13,342 nucleotides of DNA from CAZSGN01 sp964606415 (GCA_964606415.1 CAZSGN010000055.1:1-13342), one strand, 5' to 3'. Positions 1 through 7,523 are shown, counted from the stretch's first letter. Numbers and translations: made by a program. The notes: generated by a model not told the origin, from the sequence alone.

Positions 1-53
1 ACCTGGGGTTCCGTTGTGCGATGAATCGAGTAGGAAGTCCGGCTGGAAAATAA
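1..53 (+). CDS. gldJ: 3' end of GldJ-like gliding motility / type IX secretion lipoprotein (partial)
   Basis: Only the last 16 codons lie in the window, read in the frame beginning at base 3 and ending at TAA 51-53: LGFRCAMNRVGSPAGK. The GFRCA motif is the usual C-terminal signature of the formylglycine-generating-enzyme-like (SUMF1) fold. The following MNRVGSP tail is what I associate with GldJ, a SUMF1-type outer-membrane lipoprotein of the Bacteroidota gliding and type IX secretion machinery. The next gene is murF, which also neighbours gldJ in Flavobacterium, so context supports the call. Another SUMF1-fold lipoprotein such as GldK is possible, because the diagnostic parts of the protein are outside the window. 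Confidence 0.72.
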   Translation, partial: LGFRCAMNRVGSPAGK

Positions 54-79
54 CAAGACTTTTAATTTTTCAAGATATA

Positions 80-109
80 AACCCCATTAATCATACTAAT
101 GGGGTTTTT
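80..109 (+). terminator. Intrinsic-terminator-like hairpin between gldJ and murF
   Basis: A perfect 10-bp inverted repeat, AACCCCATTA (80-89) and TAATGGGGTT (97-106), encloses a 7-base loop. A run of five T (105-109) follows, its first two bases paired in the stem. This is a textbook Rho-independent terminator shape for the end of the gldJ transcript. It sits only 5 bases before the murF start codon, so it could instead act as a leader attenuator or an mRNA-end structure for murF. Confidence 0.8.
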
Positions 110-114
110 CTATT

Positions 115-1425
115 ATGGAAAGAATTCAGACATTATACAGGCATTTTATTCAAAACGGTTATATATCAACAGATTCAAGAAACATTAAATCCGGTTGTCT
201 TTTCTTTGCCCTTAAGGGAACAACTTTTGACGGAAATCAATATGCCCTCGATGCACTAAAAAATGGAGCATCCTTAGCTATCATAGATGATGAGGCCATT
301 TATGACCCTGATAATAAACAATTATTTTTTGTGGACAATGTATTACTTTGTTTGCAACAATTGGCCAATTATCATCGAAAACAAACACAAGTAACCATCA
401 TCGGACTGACGGGATCTAATGGAAAAACGACCACAAAAGAACTAATCAATAATGTACTCACACAGAAATACCAGGTTCTCTCAACCCAGGGTAATCTAAA
501 CAACCATATTGGCGTACCGCTGACCTTATTGCAAATCAGGGAGAATCATACCTTTGCCATTGTTGAAATGGGTGCAAATCACCAGGGCGAAATCGAAATG
601 CTTTGCTCTATTGCAGAACCAAACTACGGACTAATTACCAATATTGGAAAAGCACACATTGAAGGATTTGGCTCTTTAGAAGGTATCATAAAAGGAAAAA
701 CAGAGCTGTACCGGCACCTTAACAAAACAGGCGGGACAATATTCTACAATGCAGACAATCCAATTCTAGCTAAAGAAACGGAGGCATTAACAACAAAAAA
801 AATCACCTACGGAACAACATCTCATGCCCATATCAGGGGCAAACTCAAGCCCTCCCAGGATCAATTTTTGTCTTTTTCTGTTACCCTGGCTGGTGAAACA
901 ATCAATATCAACACTCATTTGCTGGGAAACTATAATTTCGAGAATGCAATGGCGGCCTGTTGCATTGGTGAATATTTCCATGTCTCCCCCATGGACATCA
1001 AGAAGGGTATTAATAATTACGCACCAGATAATAATCGTTCACAATATCAAAAAACACCATTCAACGAGTTATTTCTGGATATGTATAATGCAAATCCTAC
1101 CAGCATGGAAGCAGCTATTGATCATTTTATAAAAGATGAAGCAAACAAAAAAAGTATCATATTAGGAGATATGCTGGAATTAGGCGTTGAGACTGAAAAA
1201 GAGCACCAAAAAATCATTGAAAAAATAACAAGATTAAAATTTACAAATATTCTGCTTGTGGGCCCAGTTTTTTTTAAATTGAGCGGGAAATATCCGGAAA
1301 TTAAAGCCTTTGAGAATACCAACGAACTGATTCACTACATATCTGATCATAAAATAAAGCATCAACAAATACTTATCAAAGGATCCAGAAAATGTACATT
1401 AGAAAAAGTCGTTCCATATTTGTAG
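115..1425 (+). CDS. murF: UDP-N-acetylmuramoyl-tripeptide--D-alanyl-D-alanine ligase MurF
   Basis: This cytoplasmic ATP-dependent ligase adds D-Ala-D-Ala to UDP-MurNAc-tripeptide, the last cytoplasmic step of the peptidoglycan pentapeptide precursor. The 436-residue length is normal for MurF. The N-terminal substrate domain contains STDSRNI (18-24) and FFALKG (30-35), typical of MurF. The ATP-binding P-loop is GLTGSNGKTT (97-106). The KGK segment near 193-195 is where the family's carbamylated lysine falls. DMYNANPTSM (322-331) and KGSRKCTLE (422-430) are hallmark C-terminal MurF motifs. The start is well fixed: the MERIQTLY N-terminus aligns with family starts, and an in-frame TAA at 97-99, inside the upstream hairpin, rules out a longer protein. 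No Shine-Dalgarno sequence is visible. The gene ends 8 bp from the convergent sensor gene. Confidence 0.95.
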   Translation: MERIQTLYRHFIQNGYISTDSRNIKSGCLFFALKGTTFDGNQYALDALKNGASLAIIDDEAIYDPDNKQLFFVDNVLLCLQQLANYHRKQTQVTIIGLTGSNGKTTTKELINNVLTQKYQVLSTQGNLNNHIGVPLTLLQIRENHTFAIVEMGANHQGEIEMLCSIAEPNYGLITNIGKAHIEGFGSLEGIIKGKTELYRHLNKTGGTIFYNADNPILAKETEALTTKKITYGTTSHAHIRGKLKPSQDQFLSFSVTLAGETININTHLLGNYNFENAMAACCIGEYFHVSPMDIKKGINNYAPDNNRSQYQKTPFNELFLDMYNANPTSMEAAIDHFIKDEANKKSIILGDMLELGVETEKEHQKIIEKITRLKFTNILLVGPVFFKLSGKYPEIKAFENTNELIHYISDHKIKHQQILIKGSRKCTLEKVVPYL

Positions 1426-1433
1426 GCCGAAAA

Positions 1434-3365
1434 CTATTTTTTCAATCGTTCAATGGTGGCTTTTAATTGTTCAATCTCTTGATTCTTTTCATTAGCGAGA
1501 TAATCCATTTCCTCCTTCATTTGCTCCATTTCCTCCATCTTTTTCCTTAATTGTTCCTCTTTCTCTTTTAACTGACTCGTTTGATGCTTAGATTCCTCAA
1601 GCAACTTTTCAGTTTGCAAATTGATTTTCATTCTGGAGATAGCAGAGGCAATATTCCCAGCTAACTTTTCAACGAAATCAATCTCATGCTCATCAAGCTG
1701 ATTCAACGAAGCAACCTCAATGACACCATAAGTTTTATCATTAAAGATAAGCGGAACCAGAAGCAAAGATTTAGGATGTGTTTTCCCTAAACCAGAAGTT
1801 AACTCAAGATAATAATCAGGAGGAATATGATTAAGATATATTTTTTTCTTTTCAACAGCACATGTTCCAACGAGACCCTCTCCCGGTTCAACCATTTTAT
1901 CATAATGCTTTTTCTTATTAAATGCATAAGCAGCAGTAAGTTCAAAATGGCCAGTTTCTTCATTCAACAAGTAAAAACCCCCAATATTCGCATCAAGGTA
2001 ATCCACCAATTCAATGATGATTTTGTAAGATATCTCAGTAATATTATTGGTTTCATAATTCAATATACCTGCAAACCGGGCTAATCCCTGAGACTGCCAG
2101 TTTTGTTTTTCGCTATCCTCTTTATGTTCCTGTTCTTTAATACGAGATATTTGCAAATTTCGACGCATCTCATTAAGGGCATTACCTAAAACATCATTCT
2201 CACTAAGAGGCGTAAATTTGGTTTCGAAACGTCCTTCGGAGATATCCCGGGCAAAATTAACTTTACTCTTTAAACCTCTTAACAAACGATTCAAAGCAAT
2301 ACCCATATCATAAATCTCGTCTCTGCTTCTGGAAAAGATGCGGCTTTTGGGTAACTCGCCATAACTTAAATGAATAATAAAATCCTTTAAACTTTGAATT
2401 GGATTTGAAATACTGTTAGACAAAAAAACAAGAAAAATAAAAATAAGAAACAAGGAAACGATAGCAAAAGAATAAAGGATAATAATATCCTGCCTGACCT
2501 CCCTTTGCGTGTGTTTAGAAACCTCCATTTTAATATTATCCAGAACGGGTATAATCGTTGATATTTGCTCATTAATAATTTTCATCAATCCACCTTCTCC
2601 TTCAGACAAGCCAATTGTATTGTCTTTTTTAACAACATCATCAAAAGACATGCGATATTTTTTAAGATTATCAATCAAATTATCAATTTCCTTCTGCGAC
2701 ATATCCGGATTTTGAAGATTCGGTGGATTAACCTGATAACGCCCCAGCACCTCGATAAACTGATTGAGTGTCTGATTAAACAATTTTTTATATTTCAAAT
2801 CTTTCCGTAACAAGTAATCTTTCTCATGCCTCCTGAGAGAGAGCATATACTCATTCAGGCTTTTCCGGGAATACTTTTCCTTCAGGCTATTTTCCACAAG
2901 GTGAATTTTATTCCGCATCTCACCAATAGTCCCATAATCTTTAAAACCTTTTTCCAGAACATTTACAACCAACTTATCAAAAGCATCAGAATACTTTTCC
3001 AGATGATTAAGAACATCCATTAATTTATAATCAACATCCAGTTGAACAATGGCCTTATTTTGGGATAGCTCATTAATTAACTCTTTTGTATCCTCCAGCG
3101 AGCTTTCAAATTTACGGATATACTCACTTTGTTCTGTCTGAAAAAATTGCTGGTTCGTTGGTTCATATATCATGAAATCCCGTTCTGCCGATCTTAACTT
3201 TAATACATTGTAAGAAAGTAAATTTAATTTATTCAGGGCCTCTCTGTTATTCCTGATATCATTGATAAAAAACATAGCAAAAAAACCAACAAGGAAAAGA
3301 AAAATAATTAACCCATAGGCAAGTAAACGAAGTTTGAGTTTTATAGTAAAACGAAATTTTGGCAT
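1434..3365 (-). CDS. Membrane sensor: HBM-like sensor region, tandem HAMP, GAF, C-terminal coiled coil, no kinase domain
   Basis: A 643-residue inner-membrane signalling protein. Predicted order: membrane segment 1 (about 12-34); a long helical extracytoplasmic region (35-292); membrane segment 2 (about 294-317); a HAMP domain (about 318-366) followed by a second HAMP-like stretch (about 367-410, with a DISEGRF turn and an ENDVLGNAL helix); a GAF domain (about 440-580) with the usual GEGLVG and LLVPL segments; and a charged Glu/Lys-rich coiled coil to the end (582-642). The periplasmic part has two related modules, around LRSAERDFMI (57-66) and LRRHEKDYLL (177-186), as in helical bimodular (HBM) sensor domains. 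I see no H-box, HATPase, GGDEF, EAL, PP2C or methyl-accepting domain, so the output is unknown and may act through the coiled coil. The gene follows the glycosyltransferase by 34 bp and has its own candidate promoter. Confidence 0.85.
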   Translation of the reverse strand: MPKFRFTIKLKLRLLAYGLIIFLFLVGFFAMFFINDIRNNREALNKLNLLSYNVLKLRSAERDFMIYEPTNQQFFQTEQSEYIRKFESSLEDTKELINELSQNKAIVQLDVDYKLMDVLNHLEKYSDAFDKLVVNVLEKGFKDYGTIGEMRNKIHLVENSLKEKYSRKSLNEYMLSLRRHEKDYLLRKDLKYKKLFNQTLNQFIEVLGRYQVNPPNLQNPDMSQKEIDNLIDNLKKYRMSFDDVVKKDNTIGLSEGEGGLMKIINEQISTIIPVLDNIKMEVSKHTQREVRQDIIILYSFAIVSLFLIFIFLVFLSNSISNPIQSLKDFIIHLSYGELPKSRIFSRSRDEIYDMGIALNRLLRGLKSKVNFARDISEGRFETKFTPLSENDVLGNALNEMRRNLQISRIKEQEHKEDSEKQNWQSQGLARFAGILNYETNNITEISYKIIIELVDYLDANIGGFYLLNEETGHFELTAAYAFNKKKHYDKMVEPGEGLVGTCAVEKKKIYLNHIPPDYYLELTSGLGKTHPKSLLLVPLIFNDKTYGVIEVASLNQLDEHEIDFVEKLAGNIASAISRMKINLQTEKLLEESKHQTSQLKEKEEQLRKKMEEMEQMKEEMDYLANEKNQEIEQLKATIERLKK

Positions 3366-3391
3366 AAGTTCAAATTTCTTTGGTTGACGAG

Positions 3392-3424
3392 CAAATATAT
3401 CATTTAAACTTCAATTTATTAAAA
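3392..3424 (-). promoter_or_regulatory. Candidate Bacteroidota promoter for the HBM/HAMP/GAF sensor gene
   Basis: Read on the minus strand, TATATTTG (3399 to 3392) matches the Bacteroidota -7 consensus TAnnTTTG exactly. A TTTT at 3424-3421, 21 bases upstream, is a 3-of-4 match to the -33 TTTG. The -7 box directly abuts the TGA stop of the upstream glycosyltransferase gene (3402-3400). Transcription would start near 3385, giving a leader of about 20 bases before the sensor ATG. This suggests the sensor can be expressed apart from the envelope genes upstream. Confidence 0.45.
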
Positions 3425-4419
3425 GTTTTTTTCTTTTGTATCCAATATTTCCAAACAATACTTCCTGGGTAAATGCCTCCTGCAACAGGCTTGTTATGTC
3501 CCTTCAGCTGCTCTCTCAATTCCCTGTACCTGTGCTTTAGCTTGAAGAAAGCCACATGAGCTCTTATGATTGCCCAGGAGCTAGACGGTTTAAAATAAAT
3601 TAAGAACTGAAAAGCAGCCAGGAGATCAAGTAAAAAACGAAAGAACAATATTTTATTCAAACGTTTCCGCGGAAGATTTTTATAAAGCGTCAGCCAGTTA
3701 TTTCTAAAATTTAAAAAAACTTTACGCGGATTATTATAAGGCAAAGTACCTCCCCCAGCATGAAAAACTTCTACGCGGGGATAACACATAATCCTGAAAC
3801 CATCATTTTTGATACGCCAGCAAAGATCAATTTCTTCCATATGAGCAAAGAAAGAATCATCAAAACCACCAAGACGATGAAAAATTTCGGAACGAATAAA
3901 CAAACAAGCCCCGGTAGCCCAAAAAACATCAACAGGATCATCATATTGTCCATGATCTTCTTCAATATCATTAAACAATCTTCCCCGGCAAAAAACATAC
4001 CCATAGGAATCCATAAAGCCCCCAGCAGCCCCTGCATATTCAAAATACTTCTTATTGGCATATGCTTTTATCTTGGGCATGGCTGCAGCAATATGCTTAT
4101 CAGCATCCATTTCCTTAACCACAGGATCAATCCAATTGTCAGTAACCTCAACATCAGAATTAAGCAGAATATAATATTCAGCCTGAATATTTGCTAATGC
4201 ACGATTATAGCCACCAGCAAACCCATAATTCTGATCCAACTGCAACACCTCAACAGATGGGAAATATTTTTGAAGAAAATCAATTGATCCGTCAACAGAG
4301 CCATTATCCGCGACAATAATCCGGGCTGACTCATTCGAATATTTTACAACAGAAGGTAAAAAATGCTTAAGATAAGCAATACCATTCCAATTCAATATAA
4401 CAACTGCTACTTTGACCAT
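3400..4419 (-). CDS. Family 2 glycosyltransferase (WbbL/rhamnosyltransferase-like)
   Basis: A 339-residue GT-A fold glycosyltransferase, probably at the cytoplasmic face of the membrane, transferring a sugar from a nucleotide-sugar donor to a lipid-linked glycan or glycolipid. The N-terminus VAVVILNWNG (4-13) is the classic GT2 opening strand. ADNGS (37-41) is the nucleotide-binding turn, and NSDV (87-90) occupies the DXD-type metal site. HMEEIDLCWRIK (193-204) is the ED-containing acceptor/catalytic-base motif, and the stretch from WATGAC (167-172) to this motif is typical of the WbbL-like rhamnosyltransferase subgroup. A hydrophobic stretch near 258-276 may bind the membrane. The start lies 7 bp after the acyltransferase stop, so the two are very likely cotranscribed and may modify the same lipid. 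Donor and acceptor cannot be told from sequence. Confidence 0.9.
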   Translation of the reverse strand: MVKVAVVILNWNGIAYLKHFLPSVVKYSNESARIIVADNGSVDGSIDFLQKYFPSVEVLQLDQNYGFAGGYNRALANIQAEYYILLNSDVEVTDNWIDPVVKEMDADKHIAAAMPKIKAYANKKYFEYAGAAGGFMDSYGYVFCRGRLFNDIEEDHGQYDDPVDVFWATGACLFIRSEIFHRLGGFDDSFFAHMEEIDLCWRIKNDGFRIMCYPRVEVFHAGGGTLPYNNPRKVFLNFRNNWLTLYKNLPRKRLNKILFFRFLLDLLAAFQFLIYFKPSSSWAIIRAHVAFFKLKHRYRELREQLKGHNKPVAGGIYPGSIVWKYWIQKKKTFNKLKFK

Positions 4420-4426
4420 ACTTAAC

Positions 4427-5302
4427 TTATTGACGTTTCCTCTTCCATCTGCGGTGCGTCCACAGCCACAACTCGGGACGCTTTCTGATCATATCTTCTA
4501 GTGCTTTAGTATGCATTTCAGTAATTTGAGTCGGTTCCATGTGCCCTACCTCATCAGCAAGTAACTTAACATGATATACATAATGTCCTCTTGAAGGTTT
4601 CTCAACATACAAAAAAACCACCCCCATATTAAATTTACCGGCAATTTTTTCAATACCCATGTACATTGGGGTATCCTGGTTAAGAAATTGTGTCCAGTAC
4701 TGGATATCTTTCTGGGGCGGGCACTGATCTGAAATAAAACCGGTAGCAGTTAATTCACCTTGTTGATCGTAAGCAATGATCTTTCTTAATATTTGACCCA
4801 TAGGCACTGGTTCGACTCCCAGCTTTGCCCGCTGATCATACATGAACTTATCAAACCAACGATTAGTAAGTGTTTTATAAATAGTCATATTTTTAAACCC
4901 GGGCAAATAATGTTCAAACGTAGCAATCCATTCCCAATTGCCATAATGCCCAATAACACAAATAGCATGCTTCCCTTTTTTCCTGAGCTCTTGAAAAACC
5001 TCCGTATTTTGGAAAGACACCCGTTTTTCAAGATCTTCGGCAGAAAGATGTATGGTTTTAATAATCTCGACAATCAGATCACAAAAATGCCGGTAAAATT
5101 TTTTTCTGATGGTTAGAATTTCGTCATCGTCTTTCTCCGGGAAGGCATTTGAAAGATTCTGCAACACCACCTTTTTCCTGTAACCAATCACATAAAAAAC
5201 AAGAAGATAAATTCCATCAGCAAATAGATACAATAAATACCAGGGCAACCAACCAAGTAACCATACAATCACATAAAACACATGAAACGAGAATTTTTGC
5301 AT
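4427..5302 (-). CDS. LpxL/HtrB-like lipid A or lysophospholipid acyltransferase
   Basis: A 291-residue member of the bacterial lipid A biosynthesis acyltransferase family (LpxL/HtrB), which moves an acyl chain from acyl-ACP to a lipid hydroxyl at the inner membrane. An N-terminal hydrophobic segment (about 7-40) acts as membrane anchor. The catalytic HX4(D/E) motif is visible as GHYGNWEW (118-125), with His119 and Glu124. Further family signatures are SDQCPP (191-196), followed by a segment that reads like the acyl-donor pocket region, and the C-terminal WLWTHRRWKR (279-288). Length is normal. The gene starts 14 bp after the suhB-like stop and ends 7 bp before the glycosyltransferase, so it sits in a compact envelope cluster. 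Late lipid A acylation is the default guess, but Bacteroidota use relatives of this family for other lipids, so the substrate is uncertain. Confidence 0.9.
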   Translation of the reverse strand: MQKFSFHVFYVIVWLLGWLPWYLLYLFADGIYLLVFYVIGYRKKVVLQNLSNAFPEKDDDEILTIRKKFYRHFCDLIVEIIKTIHLSAEDLEKRVSFQNTEVFQELRKKGKHAICVIGHYGNWEWIATFEHYLPGFKNMTIYKTLTNRWFDKFMYDQRAKLGVEPVPMGQILRKIIAYDQQGELTATGFISDQCPPQKDIQYWTQFLNQDTPMYMGIEKIAGKFNMGVVFLYVEKPSRGHYVYHVKLLADEVGHMEPTQITEMHTKALEDMIRKRPELWLWTHRRWKRKRQ

Positions 5303-5316
5303 AACAAATGGTTTTC

Positions 5317-6111
5317 TTATTTTTTCAAAAATCCTTTCAACGCATTATGAAGTTCATAAAACATATTATGATTAGCCGAAACAATTTCTCTTCCAAACAA
5401 ATAATCATCACCACCAGAGAAATCGGCATTTATCCCGCCTGCCTGCTGAACGATAAAAGCACCAGCAGCTACATCCCAGGGCTTCAAGTTATACTCGTAA
5501 AATCCGTCAAACCGCCCGGCAGCAACATATACCAGATCGGTAGCTGCCGATCCCAGGCGACGAACCCCCTGGGTATGCTGGAAAAGATATGTTAATGAAT
5601 CCATAAAAGGATCCAGTTTATCAAAATAATTATAAGGAAACCCAGTAGCAATGAAAGAATCACTAAGCAACGAAGTAAGAGAGACTGAAATCTCTTTGTT
5701 ATTGCAATACGCATTGGCCCCTTTATATGAATAAAAACACTCATCAAGCATAATCTCGTAAACCACTCCCAACACAATAACATCACCTTCCATCAAGGCT
5801 ACACTAACAGCAAAAGGGGGCAATTTATGAATAAAGTTAGTTGTCCCGTCTATGGGATCTATGATCCATTTAAATTGCTCATCTTTCTCCTTTACAGTCC
5901 CCTCCTCAGCAATAAACCCACTGCCTAGCAATATTTTTGATAAGCCTCTGACCAATTGTTCCTCAGCACTTTTATCAACATGCGTCACAAAATCATTTGT
6001 CCCTTTTCTGGTTACTGAATCAACAGATAACCGTGCTCCCTCTTTTTTAATAAAAGAACCTGTTTCTTTAACCACCTCAATCACCTCCTCACAAATTTTC
6101 TGATAATTCAT
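5317..6111 (-). CDS. suhB: Inositol monophosphatase family protein (SuhB-like)
   Basis: A 264-residue cytoplasmic, Mg2+-dependent, Li+-sensitive-type sugar phosphatase. Metal-binding motif 1 is WIIDPIDGTTNFIH (82-95), with Asp85 and Asp88, preceded by the conserved AEE (68-70). Motif 2 is PWDVAAGAFIVQQAGG (211-226), with Asp213. Length and motif spacing match SuhB/IMPase. Likely substrates are inositol-1-phosphate or related sugar phosphates; members of this family also dephosphorylate 3'-phosphoadenosine 5'-phosphate or fructose-1,6-bisphosphate, and sequence alone does not decide. The gene is separated by 66 bp from mtaB upstream and by 14 bp from the acyltransferase downstream, so it probably heads or belongs to the envelope transcription unit. 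The ATG start gives the usual family N-terminus. Confidence 0.9.
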   Translation of the reverse strand: MNYQKICEEVIEVVKETGSFIKKEGARLSVDSVTRKGTNDFVTHVDKSAEEQLVRGLSKILLGSGFIAEEGTVKEKDEQFKWIIDPIDGTTNFIHKLPPFAVSVALMEGDVIVLGVVYEIMLDECFYSYKGANAYCNNKEISVSLTSLLSDSFIATGFPYNYFDKLDPFMDSLTYLFQHTQGVRRLGSAATDLVYVAAGRFDGFYEYNLKPWDVAAGAFIVQQAGGINADFSGGDDYLFGREIVSANHNMFYELHNALKGFLKK

Positions 6112-6177
6112 AGCATTTATAATATTTATCGATTATCAATTATTGTATTTAAAAAAATATCCAGCCCATATCAAAGC

Positions 6178-7449
6178 TCAAAATAATGTTGAGTTTAACC
6201 AATTAAACTCCTCATCAGGCTCGGATAGCTTTACTTGTGAAAGGGCATTAACCCTGCGCTGATCATAAGATGCCCTGACATTAATATAATTTCCCGTAAA
6301 ACCAAACATATAACCATCACTCAACCGATCCTCAAAGATAACAGATTGACTTGTACCGATATTCTTTTTATAGAAATTTCTTTTTTTCTGATTTGAAAGC
6401 TCAATTAGAAGCTTGCTCCTCTGTTCCCGGACCGTGGGGGGCAGATGTCCTTTCATTTTCTCTGCACGTGTGGCTGGTCTTTTAGAATAATTAAATACAT
6501 GTAAATAAGAGAAATCCAGCCTTTCCAGAAAACGATAAGACTCCTCAAATAATTCATCTGTTTCACCCGGAAAGCCAACAATCACATCAATACCAATACT
6601 CGCCCTCTTAAAGATATCATTAATCTGATCTATTCTTCCGGCAAAAAAACGGGTATCATAGCGCCGGCCCATCATCTTCAATATCTGATCAGCGCCACCT
6701 TGTAAAGGAATATGAAAATGCGGAGCAAATTTTGCTGAATCAGCAACAAAACGAATAATCTCATCAGTTAATAAATTTGGTTCGACAGAAGAGATTCTAT
6801 ATCGTTCAACCCCATCAAGCTGATCCAAAGCGTAAAGTAATTCAATGAATGACTCCCTTGTCGATTTACCAAAATCCCCAATATTTACTCCGGTTAATAC
6901 AATTTCCTTTATCCCTTTACCAGCAATAAGCCGTGCATTATCAACAATCTCAGCGATCGGTGCATTCCGGCTTCTTCCCCGGGCACCTGGAATAGTGCAA
7001 TAAGCACACCAATAATCGCAGCCATCCTGTATTTTAAGGAAAGACCGTGTACGCTCATCAACAGAAAAAGCTGGTTGAAAAGTTTTTAGATGATCTTTCG
7101 ATAATGCAATATTAGACTTATCATTAAGCCCTTTTAATATACCCTCCATATTTTTCTCACCTGTCACCAGGTCAACCCCTGCTAACCGTCGAACCTCATC
7201 AGCTCTAACTTCGACATAACACCCCACCACAACAATTTGTGCATCAGGATTTAGCTTTCTGGCCTTTTTAATTATTTGTCTGGATTTCTTTTCGGCCTGC
7301 TGGGTAACAGTGCAGGTATTTATCACATAAAGATCAGCAGCGTCATCCGGTTTAACCTGTAGATGCCCGGCATCTTTAAACTCCCGGGCAATAGTGGCAG
7401 ATTCCGAGAAATTTAATTTACAACCAAGGGTATAAAAAGCAACTCTCAC
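6178..7449 (-). CDS. mtaB: tRNA (N6-L-threonylcarbamoyladenosine(37)-C2)-methylthiotransferase MtaB
   Basis: This radical-SAM enzyme converts t6A37 to ms2t6A37 in tRNAs reading ANN codons, carrying two [4Fe-4S] clusters. The 423-residue protein begins MRVAFYTLGCKLNFSE; the CKLN form distinguishes MtaB from MiaB/RimO. N-terminal cluster cysteines are Cys10, Cys46 (NTCTVT) and Cys77 (VVGCY). The radical-SAM triad is CDYWCAYC (144-151), spaced CX3CX2C, followed by IPGARGRSR. The C-terminal part, with GYMFGFTGNYINV (about 387-399), fits a TRAM-like tRNA-binding domain. The start codon is GTG (7449-7447); no in-frame ATG lies close upstream, and starting here gives exactly the family N-terminus. 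It lies 74 bp downstream of ppk1 and 66 bp upstream of suhB, so it may be read from the ppk1 transcript. Confidence 0.93.
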   Translation of the reverse strand: MRVAFYTLGCKLNFSESATIAREFKDAGHLQVKPDDAADLYVINTCTVTQQAEKKSRQIIKKARKLNPDAQIVVVGCYVEVRADEVRRLAGVDLVTGEKNMEGILKGLNDKSNIALSKDHLKTFQPAFSVDERTRSFLKIQDGCDYWCAYCTIPGARGRSRNAPIAEIVDNARLIAGKGIKEIVLTGVNIGDFGKSTRESFIELLYALDQLDGVERYRISSVEPNLLTDEIIRFVADSAKFAPHFHIPLQGGADQILKMMGRRYDTRFFAGRIDQINDIFKRASIGIDVIVGFPGETDELFEESYRFLERLDFSYLHVFNYSKRPATRAEKMKGHLPPTVREQRSKLLIELSNQKKRNFYKKNIGTSQSVIFEDRLSDGYMFGFTGNYINVRASYDQRRVNALSQVKLSEPDEEFNWLNSTLF

Positions 7450-7523
7450 AACATTATATTAAATATTCAACCTTCCTGTCTGTTGCTAAAGAAATAAAAG
7501 AAAAATCACAGCAAAAAACATTA

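Noticed and set aside
1..60. Structured RNA gene (RNase P- or tmRNA-like) at the window start
   Set aside because: The GAGTAGGAAGTCCGG stretch briefly resembles part of RNase P RNA, but it translates cleanly into the GFRCA tail of a SUMF1 protein ending at a stop.
14..259. An 81-codon open frame across the gldJ-murF junction
   Set aside because: It overlaps the gldJ tail, the hairpin and the start of murF in another frame and shows no recognisable protein features.
1434..3365. Calling the sensor a histidine kinase or chemoreceptor
   Set aside because: There is no H-box, HATPase N/G box, or methyl-accepting hairpin; the protein ends in a coiled coil after the GAF domain.
3760..4197. A 145-codon open frame on the plus strand
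   Set aside because: It is antisense to the glycosyltransferase, whose motifs are intact; no promoter or family signature supports it.
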